The notes below the pieces were generated by a model. That model did not search any database. It was not told where the DNA came from and was given only the letters and a program-made list of their open reading frames with translations. From contig JAJPIU010000264.1 of the NCBI GenBank assembly GCA_021324535.1, forward strand, positions 1 to 51,034: a stretch of 51,034 bases of DNA. Direction: 5' to 3'. Shown in pieces: positions 17,259 through 26,071 of the stretch. Source of the stretch: Pseudomonadota bacterium (GTDB lineage Bacteria; Chloroflexota; Ktedonobacteria; Ktedonobacterales; JADMIN01). Position 1 is the first letter of the stretch; every line of letters starts with the position of its first letter. The translations under genes and the position numbers were made by a program.

Positions 17259-18134
17259 TTAGATGCCACGCGCCAACCGGCGCGCCATGCGGGGCGAAAG
17301 TCCGTTGGCGCGCATCTTCTGCTGTGTCAACTCCACATCATAGGGCACACGACGGAACTCGAAGCCCACCTCGTCATCATAGATCAGATACGATGCGCGC
17401 GGATCGCCATCGCGCGGTTGGCCCACACTGCCAGGATTGATGATTGCGCGGTAGCCACGTGGAAGCATCCATAAGCCCTCGGAGGGCGTGAGATGCTCAC
17501 AGCGAATCGTAGGAATCTCGTCGGGCGCCAGGGTCATCACCTGTGTGGCGGTCAGCCGCCCTCCGGCGCCCTCATAAGAATGCTCAGCGGCGATCAGCCC
17601 AGGCGAACTTCCCCGGAAGCGGGGGAGTTCAGCGTCGGCGGTGGGAAGGAGGAAGATGGTGGGGAGGTGGGTATGGCCAACTAGGCAAAACGGTGTGGAG
17701 AATGCGCTGAAACTTGGCTCGGCGACATCGGTTGTGGTGAGGTATTCCCAGATGGGGTTGAGCGGGCTGCCGTGCGCAAGCGTGAACTCGCCGATCACGG
17801 TTTTCTCAGGCAACGACCGCAGATAAATCCGCTCTTCGGCACTCAGTTGGGCGCCTGTCCACTCGGCGGAGCTCGCAGCCGCTTCGCTAAAATCTTCGAG
17901 ATCGAGCTTGCCAAGCGCCGCCCAGTCATGGTTGCCTGCGATGCACACGTTGGCATGTTCGCGAATGCGACGCACACAGACTGATGGCTCTGGGCCATAT
18001 CCTACGATGTCGCCAAGACACCAGATGGCGTCGAGCGGCGCACGTTGCTCGATGGAAAAGGCTTCCATATCGGCCAGTACGGCCTGCAAGGCCACATCAT
18101 TTCCATGAATATCAGACAGAATAGCGTAGCGCAT
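17259..18134 (-). CDS. Calcineurin-like metallophosphoesterase
   Basis: 291 residues with all metal-binding motifs of the YfcE/DUF2051-type phosphoesterases in order: DIHGN at residues 8-12, GDIVGYGP, GNHD, LAHGSP and GHTHLPTI, plus NPGSVGQPRDGDPRASY near the end. It probably hydrolyses a phosphodiester or phosphomonoester with a two-metal centre. The substrate cannot be read from the sequence. The start ATG is at 18134 with a long empty region upstream. Confidence 0.9.
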   Translation of the reverse strand: MRYAILSDIHGNDVALQAVLADMEAFSIEQRAPLDAIWCLGDIVGYGPEPSVCVRRIREHANVCIAGNHDWAALGKLDLEDFSEAAASSAEWTGAQLSAEERIYLRSLPEKTVIGEFTLAHGSPLNPIWEYLTTTDVAEPSFSAFSTPFCLVGHTHLPTIFLLPTADAELPRFRGSSPGLIAAEHSYEGAGGRLTATQVMTLAPDEIPTIRCEHLTPSEGLWMLPRGYRAIINPGSVGQPRDGDPRASYLIYDDEVGFEFRRVPYDVELTQQKMRANGLSPRMARRLARGI

Positions 18135-18588
18135 TGGGTGTGCATCCCCTCGGCGAAAACCACGACAAGCGGCTGGCGCGCCTCATCTGGGGCTGAGGCA
18201 ACAGACGCCGACGTGGTGAGTACGTTCTCCCTGAGTAGCTCGGCGTTGAGTTGGCGAACTGTATTTCTGAATCTACTGTTGGCAAGTATAGCATGTTTTG
18301 CAACCCTTGTGAATGTGTCTCTCCCCCAAATGGGACATCTGGGGGACTTCTGGGAAGATCAGGGTTGCCGTTCAGACGCCTGGATGGTAAAAACGGGCGT
18401 CCTGTGAGCCATTCGTCTCGGCTGTACGTATACTTCATACAGAGCGGTCTTTCATCCGACGCTCTACCACGCCGTTCGGCGGAGAAGCCCGTGTCTGCGC
18501 CAAACGTTCGTTATGTTCGTTCAGTTACGATCGTTCACGCTGGCGTTTGCACTGGCAGAGAAAGCGTTGATGTTGTAGCATGTGAGTA
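18135..18588. other. 454-base divergent spacer
   Basis: No credible gene. It holds the start regions of the phosphoesterase (minus) and rsfS (plus). On the minus strand TTGCCA, 16 bases and TACAGT near 18260-18285 could be a promoter. A CCCCCA/TGGGGG inverted repeat lies near 18327-18350 and an imperfect GACGCC/GGCGTC repeat near 18375-18402. I cannot assign an RNA gene. Confidence 0.5.
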
Positions 18589-18972
18589 GTGGTTGAACAC
18601 GCATATCCTACCCAGGAGGTTGAGCGTCTGGACTCTACTCAGCTAGCGAAAATCATTGCCGATGTCGCCGTAGAAAAAAAAGCGCACGACGTCACCCTGC
18701 TTGACATTCATGAGCAATCGGTCATCGCCGACTATTTTGTGATCTGCACTGGGAATAACTCCCGGCAGATCAAAGCAATAGCCTCGGCGATTGAAGACAA
18801 ACTTGACGAACTCAACGAGTCAACTCGTGGCTTTGAGGGCGACTCAGATAGCGGATGGATGCTCCTTGATTGCGGCGATGTGATTGTCCACATTTTCGGG
18901 CCAATGGAACGCGAGTTTTACCGTCTCGAACGCCTGTGGAGCAGCGCGCCAAGCGTGGTCTATGTCCAGTAA
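18589..18972 (+). CDS. rsfS: Ribosomal silencing factor RsfS
   Basis: 127-residue protein of the RsfS/YbeB/Iojap family, which binds ribosomal protein uL14 on the 50S subunit and blocks joining of subunits when nutrients are short. The family core is clear: KKAHDVTLLDIHEQSVIADY, FVICTGNNSRQIKAIA, GFEGDSDSGWMLLDCGDVIVHIF and EREFYRLERLW. The start is taken as GTG at 18589. The usual partner nadD (nicotinate-nucleotide adenylyltransferase) is not beside it. Confidence 0.95.
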   Translation: MVEHAYPTQEVERLDSTQLAKIIADVAVEKKAHDVTLLDIHEQSVIADYFVICTGNNSRQIKAIASAIEDKLDELNESTRGFEGDSDSGWMLLDCGDVIVHIFGPMEREFYRLERLWSSAPSVVYVQ

Positions 18973-19064
18973 AGAAGGCCAAGTGACGGCGATTGGTTTC
19001 TTTACTTCCAGTTATAACCAGGTATGATCTGTACAACCGTCGTGGAATGGAGAAGGTGACGGCG

Positions 19065-19250
19065 ATGAAGACGTTGCGCAATCGGTTCTTCGTTGAGGGG
19101 ATTGTGCTGGGAAGCCTCTGTGGCGTGGCGTTGGGTTCGCTCATCGCCTTCCAGATCAATAGTGAGCGTATTCACACGGCGCGCCGCGTGTTTGATCGCG
19201 TTGTCCTTCGCCGCGAACCAGGCATTGACTACAGCTTGATGCGCCCATAA
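19065..19250 (+). CDS. Small single-pass membrane protein
   Basis: 61 residues from the ATG at 19065, with GAAGGTG at good distance; an upstream ATG at 19047 would add six residues. One hydrophobic helix (VEGIVLGSLCGVALGSLIAF) follows a basic start (MKTLRNRFF), placing the N-terminus inside. The C-terminal 30 residues are polar. The style recalls YtxH-like small envelope proteins, but no family can be claimed. Confidence 0.6.
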   Translation: MKTLRNRFFVEGIVLGSLCGVALGSLIAFQINSERIHTARRVFDRVVLRREPGIDYSLMRP

Positions 19251-19543
19251 GCTCATAAGAAATATTTTGGAGGAGGCTTGCCTCCGCCGATAGGGTGGAT
19301 GCGTGCCGTTTGCGCCCGGACTGCCCCACATTCAGTGCCCTTTCGCGCTTGCCATGCGTTCAGTCGTGTCACTCCCAACGTTCCACAGCGGAGCCGCCCG
19401 AAGCATGACAGGCGCGTTTGCTTGCCTGGTCAATCTGAGGCCAGGCGCGTAACCGGCTTAGGAGGCCAGGCGTAAACAAGGTATTCACCCATATTCCCTT
19501 ACCGTCAGGGTAGTAGTGAATAACCAGCGAAAAGAGGCGTACG
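19251..19543. other. 293-base spacer
   Basis: No gene seen. A hairpin GGAGGC-TT-GCCTCC at 19272-19285 may end the transcript of the small membrane protein. The stretch AGGCCAGGCG occurs twice near 19438 and 19461. Confidence 0.45.
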
Positions 19544-21277
19544 ATGGCCGATCAAGATCGTCAAAGGCGTGATGATCAGGAGAAGACTCCATTGCCGCAG
19601 GGAACCGGCGGCCAACCGGATCACAGCATCCCCTCTTCGGAGGCTTCCGGCTTCGATCCGCTTACTGCTGACCATGACGAACTCGAACGCCACGCGCGCG
19701 AGACGCTCGATGAACTTCGCCCGCGCCTGGGCGCCCTGGGCGAGCGTGTGCGCCAGGCGGTGACGCATGCGAACGCCATCTGGCTAGAATCCGCAGCGCC
19801 AGTTGCGCCGAGTGAAAGCGATGTGCACGAGCTGGCCGATATCAAGGCGCGCATCCTGGCGCGACGCTGGGTGGAACGTGATTTTCTGGTTGAGCCTGAT
19901 CTGCCGGTCGTGATGGGCGTGACCGACTTCCAAGAAGTCGCCGTGTGGCGTGTGGAGCTACACGAGCGCGGCGAGACGCGCACACTTACCACAACCGCCG
20001 AACCCTATCGCGGCAAACGCCCACCCGCCGCAGGGCCGATCCTTCCGCTCTGGGAGTACGATTTCCCCATCACGCCGGACATCGAGGCGGGCATACGCCG
20101 CGAACCGCTTGCCGGAACGGAAACGCTGGGCGCCTGCATGAGCTGCCAGGGAGCGGGCCACAAGCGTTGCGCTCAGTGCGACGGCAAGGCATTCACCACC
20201 TGTCCCACCTGCCACGGGCGCGCGCGGCTCACCTGCCGTCGCTGCCGGGGACGTGGGCGGATCGCCGATCCGGTCGCCGAGCGGCGAGCAAACGCCGATA
20301 AGGGCTACTTCCAGGTACAGGCCGAGCGGCTAGGCGTCAGCGCGGCGGAATGGCTCGCCGACTTCTCGGAGCGCCTTCGCCAGGACTACGGCGTGCCGCT
20401 ACCGCCTTCTGGCCAGTGGGCGCCTCAGGCGCCAGCGTCGGGCGAGACGATTCCTTGTCCCGATTGCCAGGACGGGACGATACCATGCTCGTGCAACAAT
20501 GGCAAACTGGTCTGCTCGGCATGCCAGGGCAGCGGGGAGAGCCAGTGTGTCGCCTGCGCAGGGACAGGCCAGGTGATCCGCCGCCGCGAGGTGGCGCGCC
20601 GCTTCGATACGCAGATCAGCGGGCGCACGCTGCCACCAGATGAGAATCAGGTCGGTTGGTTTGAAGAATCTTTGCTGCGCAAGAGTGTCAGTATACCCGT
20701 CTGGGATGGCCCTGTCGAGCGTGTGGATGAGGACGCGCCCCAGGGGACGCCCGCGACCGTTTGGCAGGAAGCGCGCACATTGGTCGTATCATCCAACGCA
20801 CAGGCACAGGTCGCCACCAGCACGCAGGAACAGACGCAGGCCAACGCGACCGGCGCGCCAGGGGATGGCGAACGCCGGGTGATCGCGCGGTCGTTGCGCA
20901 TCAGCAAGACCCCGCTGATTCGTGTGGAGTATGTGTTTGGCGGTCGCGACTACGCCTTCGTGGCAGTGGGCGCCGCCAACGCCGAACGCTTCTGGGCGGA
21001 CTCATTTCCGCCGCGTTGGAACCGCATCGGGCGTTTCATGCAGGCGTTGGCGCGTGATGTGACGGGTGAGCGCGGCCCCCAACACCGCAGTGTGGATGGA
21101 CACCACTCCCTGCGCGAGCTGCATAATCAGCGCCTACAGCGATTGCATGCCGCCAGCCAGGCGCACGATGAGGGTAGTGAGAGTAGTGAGGCTAGTGGGA
21201 CGCCGCAACTGCGCATCGTCGAGGCGGAGTCAGAGGAACCGGCGGATCACAACGCGGCAGATACGCCAACCGAATGA
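19544..21277 (+). CDS. Protein with two DnaJ-type zinc-cluster regions and no J domain
   Basis: 577 residues. An acidic N-terminal part is followed by a beta-rich region. Then come two cysteine-rich regions built from CxxCxGxG-like repeats: about residues 197-237 (CMSCQGAG, CAQCDGKA, CPTCHGRA, CRRCRGRG) and about 304-345 (CPDCQDGT, CSCNNGK, CSACQGSG, CVACAGTG). A third folded part and an acidic, disordered tail close it. The zinc regions resemble that of DnaJ, which binds unfolded protein, but the HPD-containing J domain is absent, so it cannot recruit DnaK in the usual way. The ATG follows AAAAGAGG. Function unknown. Confidence 0.8.
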   Translation: MADQDRQRRDDQEKTPLPQGTGGQPDHSIPSSEASGFDPLTADHDELERHARETLDELRPRLGALGERVRQAVTHANAIWLESAAPVAPSESDVHELADIKARILARRWVERDFLVEPDLPVVMGVTDFQEVAVWRVELHERGETRTLTTTAEPYRGKRPPAAGPILPLWEYDFPITPDIEAGIRREPLAGTETLGACMSCQGAGHKRCAQCDGKAFTTCPTCHGRARLTCRRCRGRGRIADPVAERRANADKGYFQVQAERLGVSAAEWLADFSERLRQDYGVPLPPSGQWAPQAPASGETIPCPDCQDGTIPCSCNNGKLVCSACQGSGESQCVACAGTGQVIRRREVARRFDTQISGRTLPPDENQVGWFEESLLRKSVSIPVWDGPVERVDEDAPQGTPATVWQEARTLVVSSNAQAQVATSTQEQTQANATGAPGDGERRVIARSLRISKTPLIRVEYVFGGRDYAFVAVGAANAERFWADSFPPRWNRIGRFMQALARDVTGERGPQHRSVDGHHSLRELHNQRLQRLHAASQAHDEGSESSEASGTPQLRIVEAESEEPADHNAADTPTE

Positions 21278-21730
21278 TACAAACACTCCATACAAATGAT
21301 ACAGATTTGATACCCCACATTCGGCAAGGAGTGTCTGCGACGCCAGACGTGTGTTAGCGACAGGCAAGTTATTCGTTTTATCGGCGACAAAACGGCCAAA
21401 TAGGAATACTGGCCTAACGACTTTGGCGAAGACGCGCGAATATGGTAGCATAGCCACGTCCCCCCAGAGGGCCGGGGGAGAGGAAAACCGATCAATTGGG
21501 CTTTTCCAACCTTAAGTAGCTATCATCCTGTAACACCGATTCATTGGCTGATGTTACCGCTGTTTCATGCGTCCGTTCCATTTGACAGATGGGCAGGCGA
21601 TCCTGGCAAACTTGACACGTCATATTTCACGGTTCCGCGCCAGGCGCAGAACCATGAGGACGCCAACGTTGCCACCGGCTTCGCCACTCCATCTGCCCAA
21701 CAGGACGACGCCCGCGAGGGAGACCGGGGT
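21278..21730. other. Spacer and leader upstream of the sigma factor gene
   Basis: About 450 bases if the sigma factor starts at 21731. It contains repeated ATGATACA words near 21275-21305, a probable promoter at 21423-21451 and a C-rich/G-rich hairpin near 21461-21477 (CCCCC/GGGGG). The frame of the sigma factor stays open back to 21551, so part of this may be coding. Confidence 0.45.
21423..21451 (+). promoter_or_regulatory. Candidate promoter for the sigma/anti-sigma genes
   Basis: TTGGCG at 21423-21428, 17 bases, TAGCAT at 21446-21451. It resembles a sigma-70 promoter rather than an ECF autoregulated one. Confidence 0.4.
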
Positions 21731-22492
21731 ATGAACCTGAGCGCCGATCCTGTGGGGGTGGGGAGTCCTCTCGCCAACGACGCTATTACCGCGCTTGCAG
21801 AGCCATCGGAGGCGCTTTCGGAGCCGCCTGGCGCCAATGGGGCGCAACAGGGCGCGCGCAACGAGAGCGGCTCTACGCAAGCACACGAGCAGACCACGCC
21901 AACCTCGGAGCCTCCGAGAGGCGCAGGCGAGGCCAAGAGCAAAGCGGCGCAACCCGGTAAGCCGCCGCAGTTCGACCCATCGTGGTCATTTGAGCGGATA
22001 TACGACGAGTATAAGACGCCCATTTACAACTATATCTACCATCTTGTCGGCAACCGTGAGCAGGCGGATGATCTGACCCAGGATACCTTCTTGAAAGCGT
22101 TCAAGGCGCTACCGAAGATGGACGCGAACTTGAAGCTCTCAGCCTGGCTCTATCGAATCGCCACCAACACAGCTTACGATGCGCTTCGGCGGCGCAAGCT
22201 GATCGCCTGGATGCCCTGGCAAGACCTGGATCATGAGCCGGCTGACGTCGAGAGCGCCGATCCGCAAGAGACCATCGGCGCACGCGAGCTGGTGCATGCG
22301 GCGCTCGAACGCATGCCTGCGCATTATCGGGCCGCTCTGCTGCTCTATACCCAGGAGGGCTTCTCCTACGCGGAGATCGCCACTACCCTGAATATTGCGG
22401 AGAGCGGCGTCAAAATGTACCTGTCCAGAGCGCGGCATTCGTTCCGTGAACACTATCGCGCATTGGAACAGGGGGGAGGCATTACGCCATGA
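21731..22492 (+). CDS. ECF-type RNA polymerase sigma factor
   Basis: 253 residues from the ATG at 21731, which has GAGGGAGA seven bases upstream; the same frame is open to an ATG at 21551 that lacks a ribosome site. About 80 Ala/Pro/Glu-rich residues precede the sigma core. Region 2 is seen as YKTPIYNYIYHLVGNREQAD and DLTQDTFLKAFKALP, region 4 as ALERMPAHYRAALLLYTQEG followed by FSYAEIATTLNIAESGVKMY. The stop overlaps the start of the anti-sigma gene in an ATGA, so both are made together. The target regulon and signal are unknown. Confidence 0.92.
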   Translation: MNLSADPVGVGSPLANDAITALAEPSEALSEPPGANGAQQGARNESGSTQAHEQTTPTSEPPRGAGEAKSKAAQPGKPPQFDPSWSFERIYDEYKTPIYNYIYHLVGNREQADDLTQDTFLKAFKALPKMDANLKLSAWLYRIATNTAYDALRRRKLIAWMPWQDLDHEPADVESADPQETIGARELVHAALERMPAHYRAALLLYTQEGFSYAEIATTLNIAESGVKMYLSRARHSFREHYRALEQGGGITP

Positions 22493-24384
22493 ATTGTGAG
22501 TGGGCTGAGGGCTACCTGAGCGCCTACCTGGATTCTACCCTCGACCCACCCTTGCGCGCCCAGGTCAGCGCACACCTTGATACCTGCGCACGCTGCCGCG
22601 ATCTCCTGGCGGAGTATCGCCGATACGATGAACTGCTGGCGCGCGCCCAGCGTATTGCCCCACCTGAGGCGCTGCGTGAGCGTATCTTCTCTTCCCCTGA
22701 ATACGTCGCGATTGTCCGTGACGCCGCACGGCGTGAGCGCCGCAGCCAACCTGCGCATACCTCCCTGGGGCCACGCTGGCGCACACCTGCTGCTCCTACC
22801 GCATCGCAGGCGGCCTTTGCCGCTTCCTCAGCAACCGCAGCGCCCACACCGTTTTCTGATTATCGGGCATCGGCCAGCGCGCCAGCCAGAACACCAACAG
22901 CGCACCGTTCACCTAACTCCGCACAGAAGGTTCGCGCGTGGTCGCGCCTCTGGCTGCCGGTCGCGGCGATGGTGGTGATTGCGCTGGGGCTGGCGTTGCT
23001 CTTCCGTCAAGGAATTGGCCCACACAGTAGTCGCGCCTCTATCGGCAAGATCAGCACGCCACTGGCCGGGCCGAACTTCACGAACACGCCCCTTGCGGCG
23101 GGGAACCGCTTGGTCTTCGCGCACGATGGTGCGCTGTGGAGCGTGGCAGAGGCTGGCCCAACCGGCGCCCCTGGCGCTGAGGCGCGGCTGACCCCACCGG
23201 GCGTCAGCGTCGTCGCGTGGAGCGTTTCACCCATCGTCAATGACAGGGGTGGCTCGCAGATCGCCTATATTGACGGCGCAACCGGCACGCTCCATCTCGT
23301 GCGAAGCGACCGGCAGGCTGATCATACATTTGCCACAGTAGTCTCAGCGCCCGCAGGGCAGACGCTTTCCGCCGCATTCTGGGGAAGCGCGACAGGGCAG
23401 GCGATACGGGCAGGGCTGAGTTGGGCGCCAAATGGCGCGCATCTTGCCTATATGAGCGCGCACGGCGCAAGCGTTACCGTGCATGTGCTCGACGTGACCA
23501 CTGGCGCGATCCCACAGAAGCAGACGGATCACACGCTTTCGAGCGGCGTCGTCACGGCCTTCGCGTGGAGCGCCCAAAGCGACTGGCTGGCCTATGCTCA
23601 GGCGTCACCTACACAGGGCAGGCCGGGCGTCTGGCTCTATAGCGTCGCTGTGGGGCAGGCCCGCCAACTAACGGCGCAGGCGGATCCGCTGGCGACAGGC
23701 GCATACACGGTTACGCGGCTGACTATCACGCCTGGGAAGACAGGTCAAGCGGCGACGGGTGTCACCTGGGCCACTGGCGTTGGCAATGCGATCACAGGTG
23801 TCTTCATCCAGCAGTTCACGGCGGCCTCGCCGTTGCGGCTGACCCCTGCGGCTACCCACTTCGCGGCGGCGGATGTCTCGGTTGACGGACGCTGGCTGCT
23901 AGGCGATGGTTCGACGCTGGTAAGCGTGACGGCGCCAACCGATGCGGCGCTGACACCCACACTGGCCCCCGTCACGACGCTTGCGGCGCCGATCATACGC
24001 ATCATCTGGTCGCCCACAGGCGCAGTGGCCGCAATTCAGACGCAGACCGCTCTCTCGCTCTGGACGCCATCGGGCGTGCTTTCGACGGCGCCAACTTCCT
24101 CAGGCACGACGCCTGTGTGGTCGGCGGATGGTGGTATGCTGGCGTATCAGGCGGGCGACGCGATCTCCGCCGAGCATTTGACCCCAGAGCGGGTTATTGT
24201 TCTGGCGGCAATGGCGCATGTCGCCTCGGGGCAGGCAGTATCGCTGCAATGGGCGCCGGATGCCCGCGCGCTTGGCATTGCTTCATCAGCGGGAGTCAAT
24301 GTAGCGACGATCACGGCGACCAACAGCAGAGTAGATCAGCACGCCGCCACCAATGACGCGCTCGCGTGGTCAATCGCCGGATAG
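22489..24384 (+). CDS. Membrane anti-sigma factor with zinc finger and outside beta-propeller
   Basis: 631 residues. Residues 1-40 form an HC2/ZAS-type anti-sigma zinc finger (Cys3, His29, Cys33, Cys36: HLDTCARC). A Pro/Ala-rich linker leads to one membrane helix at about 153-172. The remaining 450 residues lie outside and show repeated blades of a TolB/WD40-like propeller (LSWAPNGAHLAYMSA, FAWSAQSDWLAYA, IWSPTGAVAAI, VWSADGGMLAYQ, LQWAPDARALGIA). The layout suggests that an external ligand or cell-wall state is sensed by the propeller and relayed to the sigma factor encoded just upstream with a 4-base overlap. Confidence 0.9.
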   Translation: MNCEWAEGYLSAYLDSTLDPPLRAQVSAHLDTCARCRDLLAEYRRYDELLARAQRIAPPEALRERIFSSPEYVAIVRDAARRERRSQPAHTSLGPRWRTPAAPTASQAAFAASSATAAPTPFSDYRASASAPARTPTAHRSPNSAQKVRAWSRLWLPVAAMVVIALGLALLFRQGIGPHSSRASIGKISTPLAGPNFTNTPLAAGNRLVFAHDGALWSVAEAGPTGAPGAEARLTPPGVSVVAWSVSPIVNDRGGSQIAYIDGATGTLHLVRSDRQADHTFATVVSAPAGQTLSAAFWGSATGQAIRAGLSWAPNGAHLAYMSAHGASVTVHVLDVTTGAIPQKQTDHTLSSGVVTAFAWSAQSDWLAYAQASPTQGRPGVWLYSVAVGQARQLTAQADPLATGAYTVTRLTITPGKTGQAATGVTWATGVGNAITGVFIQQFTAASPLRLTPAATHFAAADVSVDGRWLLGDGSTLVSVTAPTDAALTPTLAPVTTLAAPIIRIIWSPTGAVAAIQTQTALSLWTPSGVLSTAPTSSGTTPVWSADGGMLAYQAGDAISAEHLTPERVIVLAAMAHVASGQAVSLQWAPDARALGIASSAGVNVATITATNSRVDQHAATNDALAWSIAG

Positions 24385-24438
24385 CCGTTCGCTTGTCTCA
24401 ACCCAACTCGCGATTTTTGTGTGGAAGTACACCAGTTT

Positions 24439-24468
24439 GCCTCTTGCATTCTCTGCAAGAGGCTTTAT
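24439..24468 (+). terminator. Rho-independent terminator after the anti-sigma gene
   Basis: Perfect 10-base stem GCCTCTTGCA / TGCAAGAGGC with a 5-base loop, followed by TTTAT. It is 55 bases past the anti-sigma stop. Confidence 0.8.
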
Positions 24469-24531
24469 ACTGATTGCAACATACCCTCGTTTGCTTTGGT
24501 TTGACGTGTTATGTGAAGATGGGAGACAGCA

Positions 24532-25680
24532 ATGGCGATTGATCTCACGGAGCAAACCTCGGTGACCCCCAACAACCCAAACAACAACGAATCGGCAGAA
24601 CTGGTAGCCCTGCGCGAGCGCGTGGCGACCCTTGAAGCGTTGGTCGCGCGGCTGACACAACGGCTTGGCGCAGCCAGTGAGCCGATTGACTTGAATGGGG
24701 CTGAGGAAACCAGGCCAGCCGACGAGCGGCTGGACGCAACAAGGCGAGGCGGCAAACGCGCCACAGGGCGACGCGCACTGCTGAAGACGGCGGGCATCGC
24801 TGCGGCGGCTGCGCTGGCGGCGGGCGCGGCAGTAGAGGCCAGCCAGCATGGAGTGGTGGCGCGCGCCAGCGGCGCTTCCCCTGTCTACAACTCCATTGAC
24901 AACTCCGTAGTAGGAACGACCAGCTTGACAATTGCGTCAGGCAACACCGCGAACCCAATTTTCGCCACCTATGCAAACGGCGCAGCGGGATGTATTGGCA
25001 TTCAAGGTTTTGCATCGGACAACAGCACTGGTGTACAAGGTCAGGCAAACAGCACAGGCGGTTGGGGAGTGTATGGCTCAACCGACATGGGCTATGGTGT
25101 GGTGGGCTCCAGCGCATCGGGAATAGACCTTGCTGCAATCACCAGCGGACGCATCTTTCAACAAACGGCTTCATTCACTGGCGCGCCTACCTCAGGTTCC
25201 TACTTAACAGGTGAGCAAATCCGCGATGGCGCGGGGAATATGTATATCTGCATCGCTGGTGGGAGCCCCGGCACATGGCGCAAAGTGGCGGCGGGCGTTC
25301 CTGGCGTCACTGGCGCTATCAACTTCCTGGCAAATCCGATCCGCCTGCTCGATACCCGCACCGGCTCAGCCTGGACAGCCGGTTCAACACATTCCGTGCA
25401 GATCACTGGCGTTGTCGTGGGCGGCATCAGCGTGCCGTCAGGCGCAGTAGGCGTCATTGGCAATGTGACGGTGGTTGGCCCCACCAGCGGCGGCGACCTG
25501 CGGCTTTATCCAGGCTCCACGCCGCCCGCCACCAGCACGATCAACTTCCTGACGGGCCAGACGATTGCCAACGGCGTCACTATCGGCCTGAGCAGCAGTG
25601 GGAAGCTCAACTTCAAAGTGGATATGGCGAGCGGCGCGCAGACCAATGTGTTGTTCGACGCCAGCGGGTATATTTTGTAG
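24532..25680 (+). CDS. Exported surface protein with Tat-like signal, unknown function
   Basis: 382 residues. The N-terminus has a short coiled coil (LVALRERVATLEALVARLTQ), then a late twin-arginine-like signal near residue 80 (GRRALLKTAGIAAAAALAAG), so the first 80 residues would precede the export signal, which is unusual. The outside part is Gly/Ser/Thr-rich with repeated strand-turn units (GIQGFASDNSTGVQGQANST, GVYGSTDMGYGVVGSSASGI). Its C-terminal third contains PIRLLDTRTGSAW, a motif I associate with cell-surface proteins of actinobacteria and Chloroflexi. A terminator isolates it from the anti-sigma gene. It could be a surface-layer or fibre-like protein; this is inference. Confidence 0.72.
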   Translation: MAIDLTEQTSVTPNNPNNNESAELVALRERVATLEALVARLTQRLGAASEPIDLNGAEETRPADERLDATRRGGKRATGRRALLKTAGIAAAAALAAGAAVEASQHGVVARASGASPVYNSIDNSVVGTTSLTIASGNTANPIFATYANGAAGCIGIQGFASDNSTGVQGQANSTGGWGVYGSTDMGYGVVGSSASGIDLAAITSGRIFQQTASFTGAPTSGSYLTGEQIRDGAGNMYICIAGGSPGTWRKVAAGVPGVTGAINFLANPIRLLDTRTGSAWTAGSTHSVQITGVVVGGISVPSGAVGVIGNVTVVGPTSGGDLRLYPGSTPPATSTINFLTGQTIANGVTIGLSSSGKLNFKVDMASGAQTNVLFDASGYIL

Positions 25681-25682
25681 CC

Positions 25683-25770
25683 CCCACCCCTGACCCCTCC
25701 CCCACTGCGTGGGAGAGGGAAAAGTAACTCCCTTTGCCTCTCCTCCACTGCGTGGGAGAGGGGCAAGTGG
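25683..25770. repeat. Two copies of a C-rich/G-rich hairpin repeat
   Basis: Two related units, each with CCACTGCGTGGGAGAGG at the core (about 25702-25718 and 25745-25761), lie between the exported protein and the small peptide gene. They belong to the dispersed hairpin family also seen at 26025, 30663, 46696, 48307 and 49540. Confidence 0.75.
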
Positions 25771-25795
25771 AAGGGAAGAGAAAGGATGACGACGT

Positions 25796-26008
25796 ATGGC
25801 AAACGAGACAGAGCGCACGCCGCGCACGCCTGAATACAAGCATAAACCAGCGCCACAGACGCCAGTGCGTCCCGGCTATCGCATCGATCCAAAGACGAAA
25901 CGCCCGCTTGGCGTGCCGCCTGCCCCGCAGACACCGGTACGCCCTGGCTATCACGTCAACCCGACGACTCATCGCCCGGACGACGCGAAGCCCGCGCCGC
26001 AAGCGTGA
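25796..26008 (+). CDS. Small proline-rich repeat protein
   Basis: 70 residues, with AAAGGATG upstream of the ATG. The chain is basic and proline-rich, without hydrophobic segments, and contains the unit APQTPVRPGY twice (about residues 19-28 and 43-52), each followed by a variable basic stretch (RIDPKTKRP, HVNPTTHRP). It is probably unfolded. The regular repeat and clean ribosome site argue for a real gene. I do not recognise the family. Confidence 0.6.
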   Translation: MANETERTPRTPEYKHKPAPQTPVRPGYRIDPKTKRPLGVPPAPQTPVRPGYHVNPTTHRPDDAKPAPQA

Positions 26009-26024
26009 TGACCTAACCCCCTGA

Positions 26025-26049
26025 CCCCTTTCCCGATACGGGAAGGGGG
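26025..26049. terminator. Hairpin between convergent genes
   Basis: CCCCTTTCCCG-ATA-CGGGAAGGGGG, one mismatch in the stem, between the proline-rich peptide gene and the ATPase gene. It is a member of the dispersed C-rich/G-rich repeat family and may end transcription from both sides. Confidence 0.6.
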
Positions 26050-26071
26050 TATTGTTGCGCCCAATGGTGTA

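Noticed and set aside
18135-18588. A structured RNA or tRNA in the large spacer before rsfS
   Set aside because: No cloverleaf, T-loop sequence or convincing set of stems was found; only isolated short inverted repeats.
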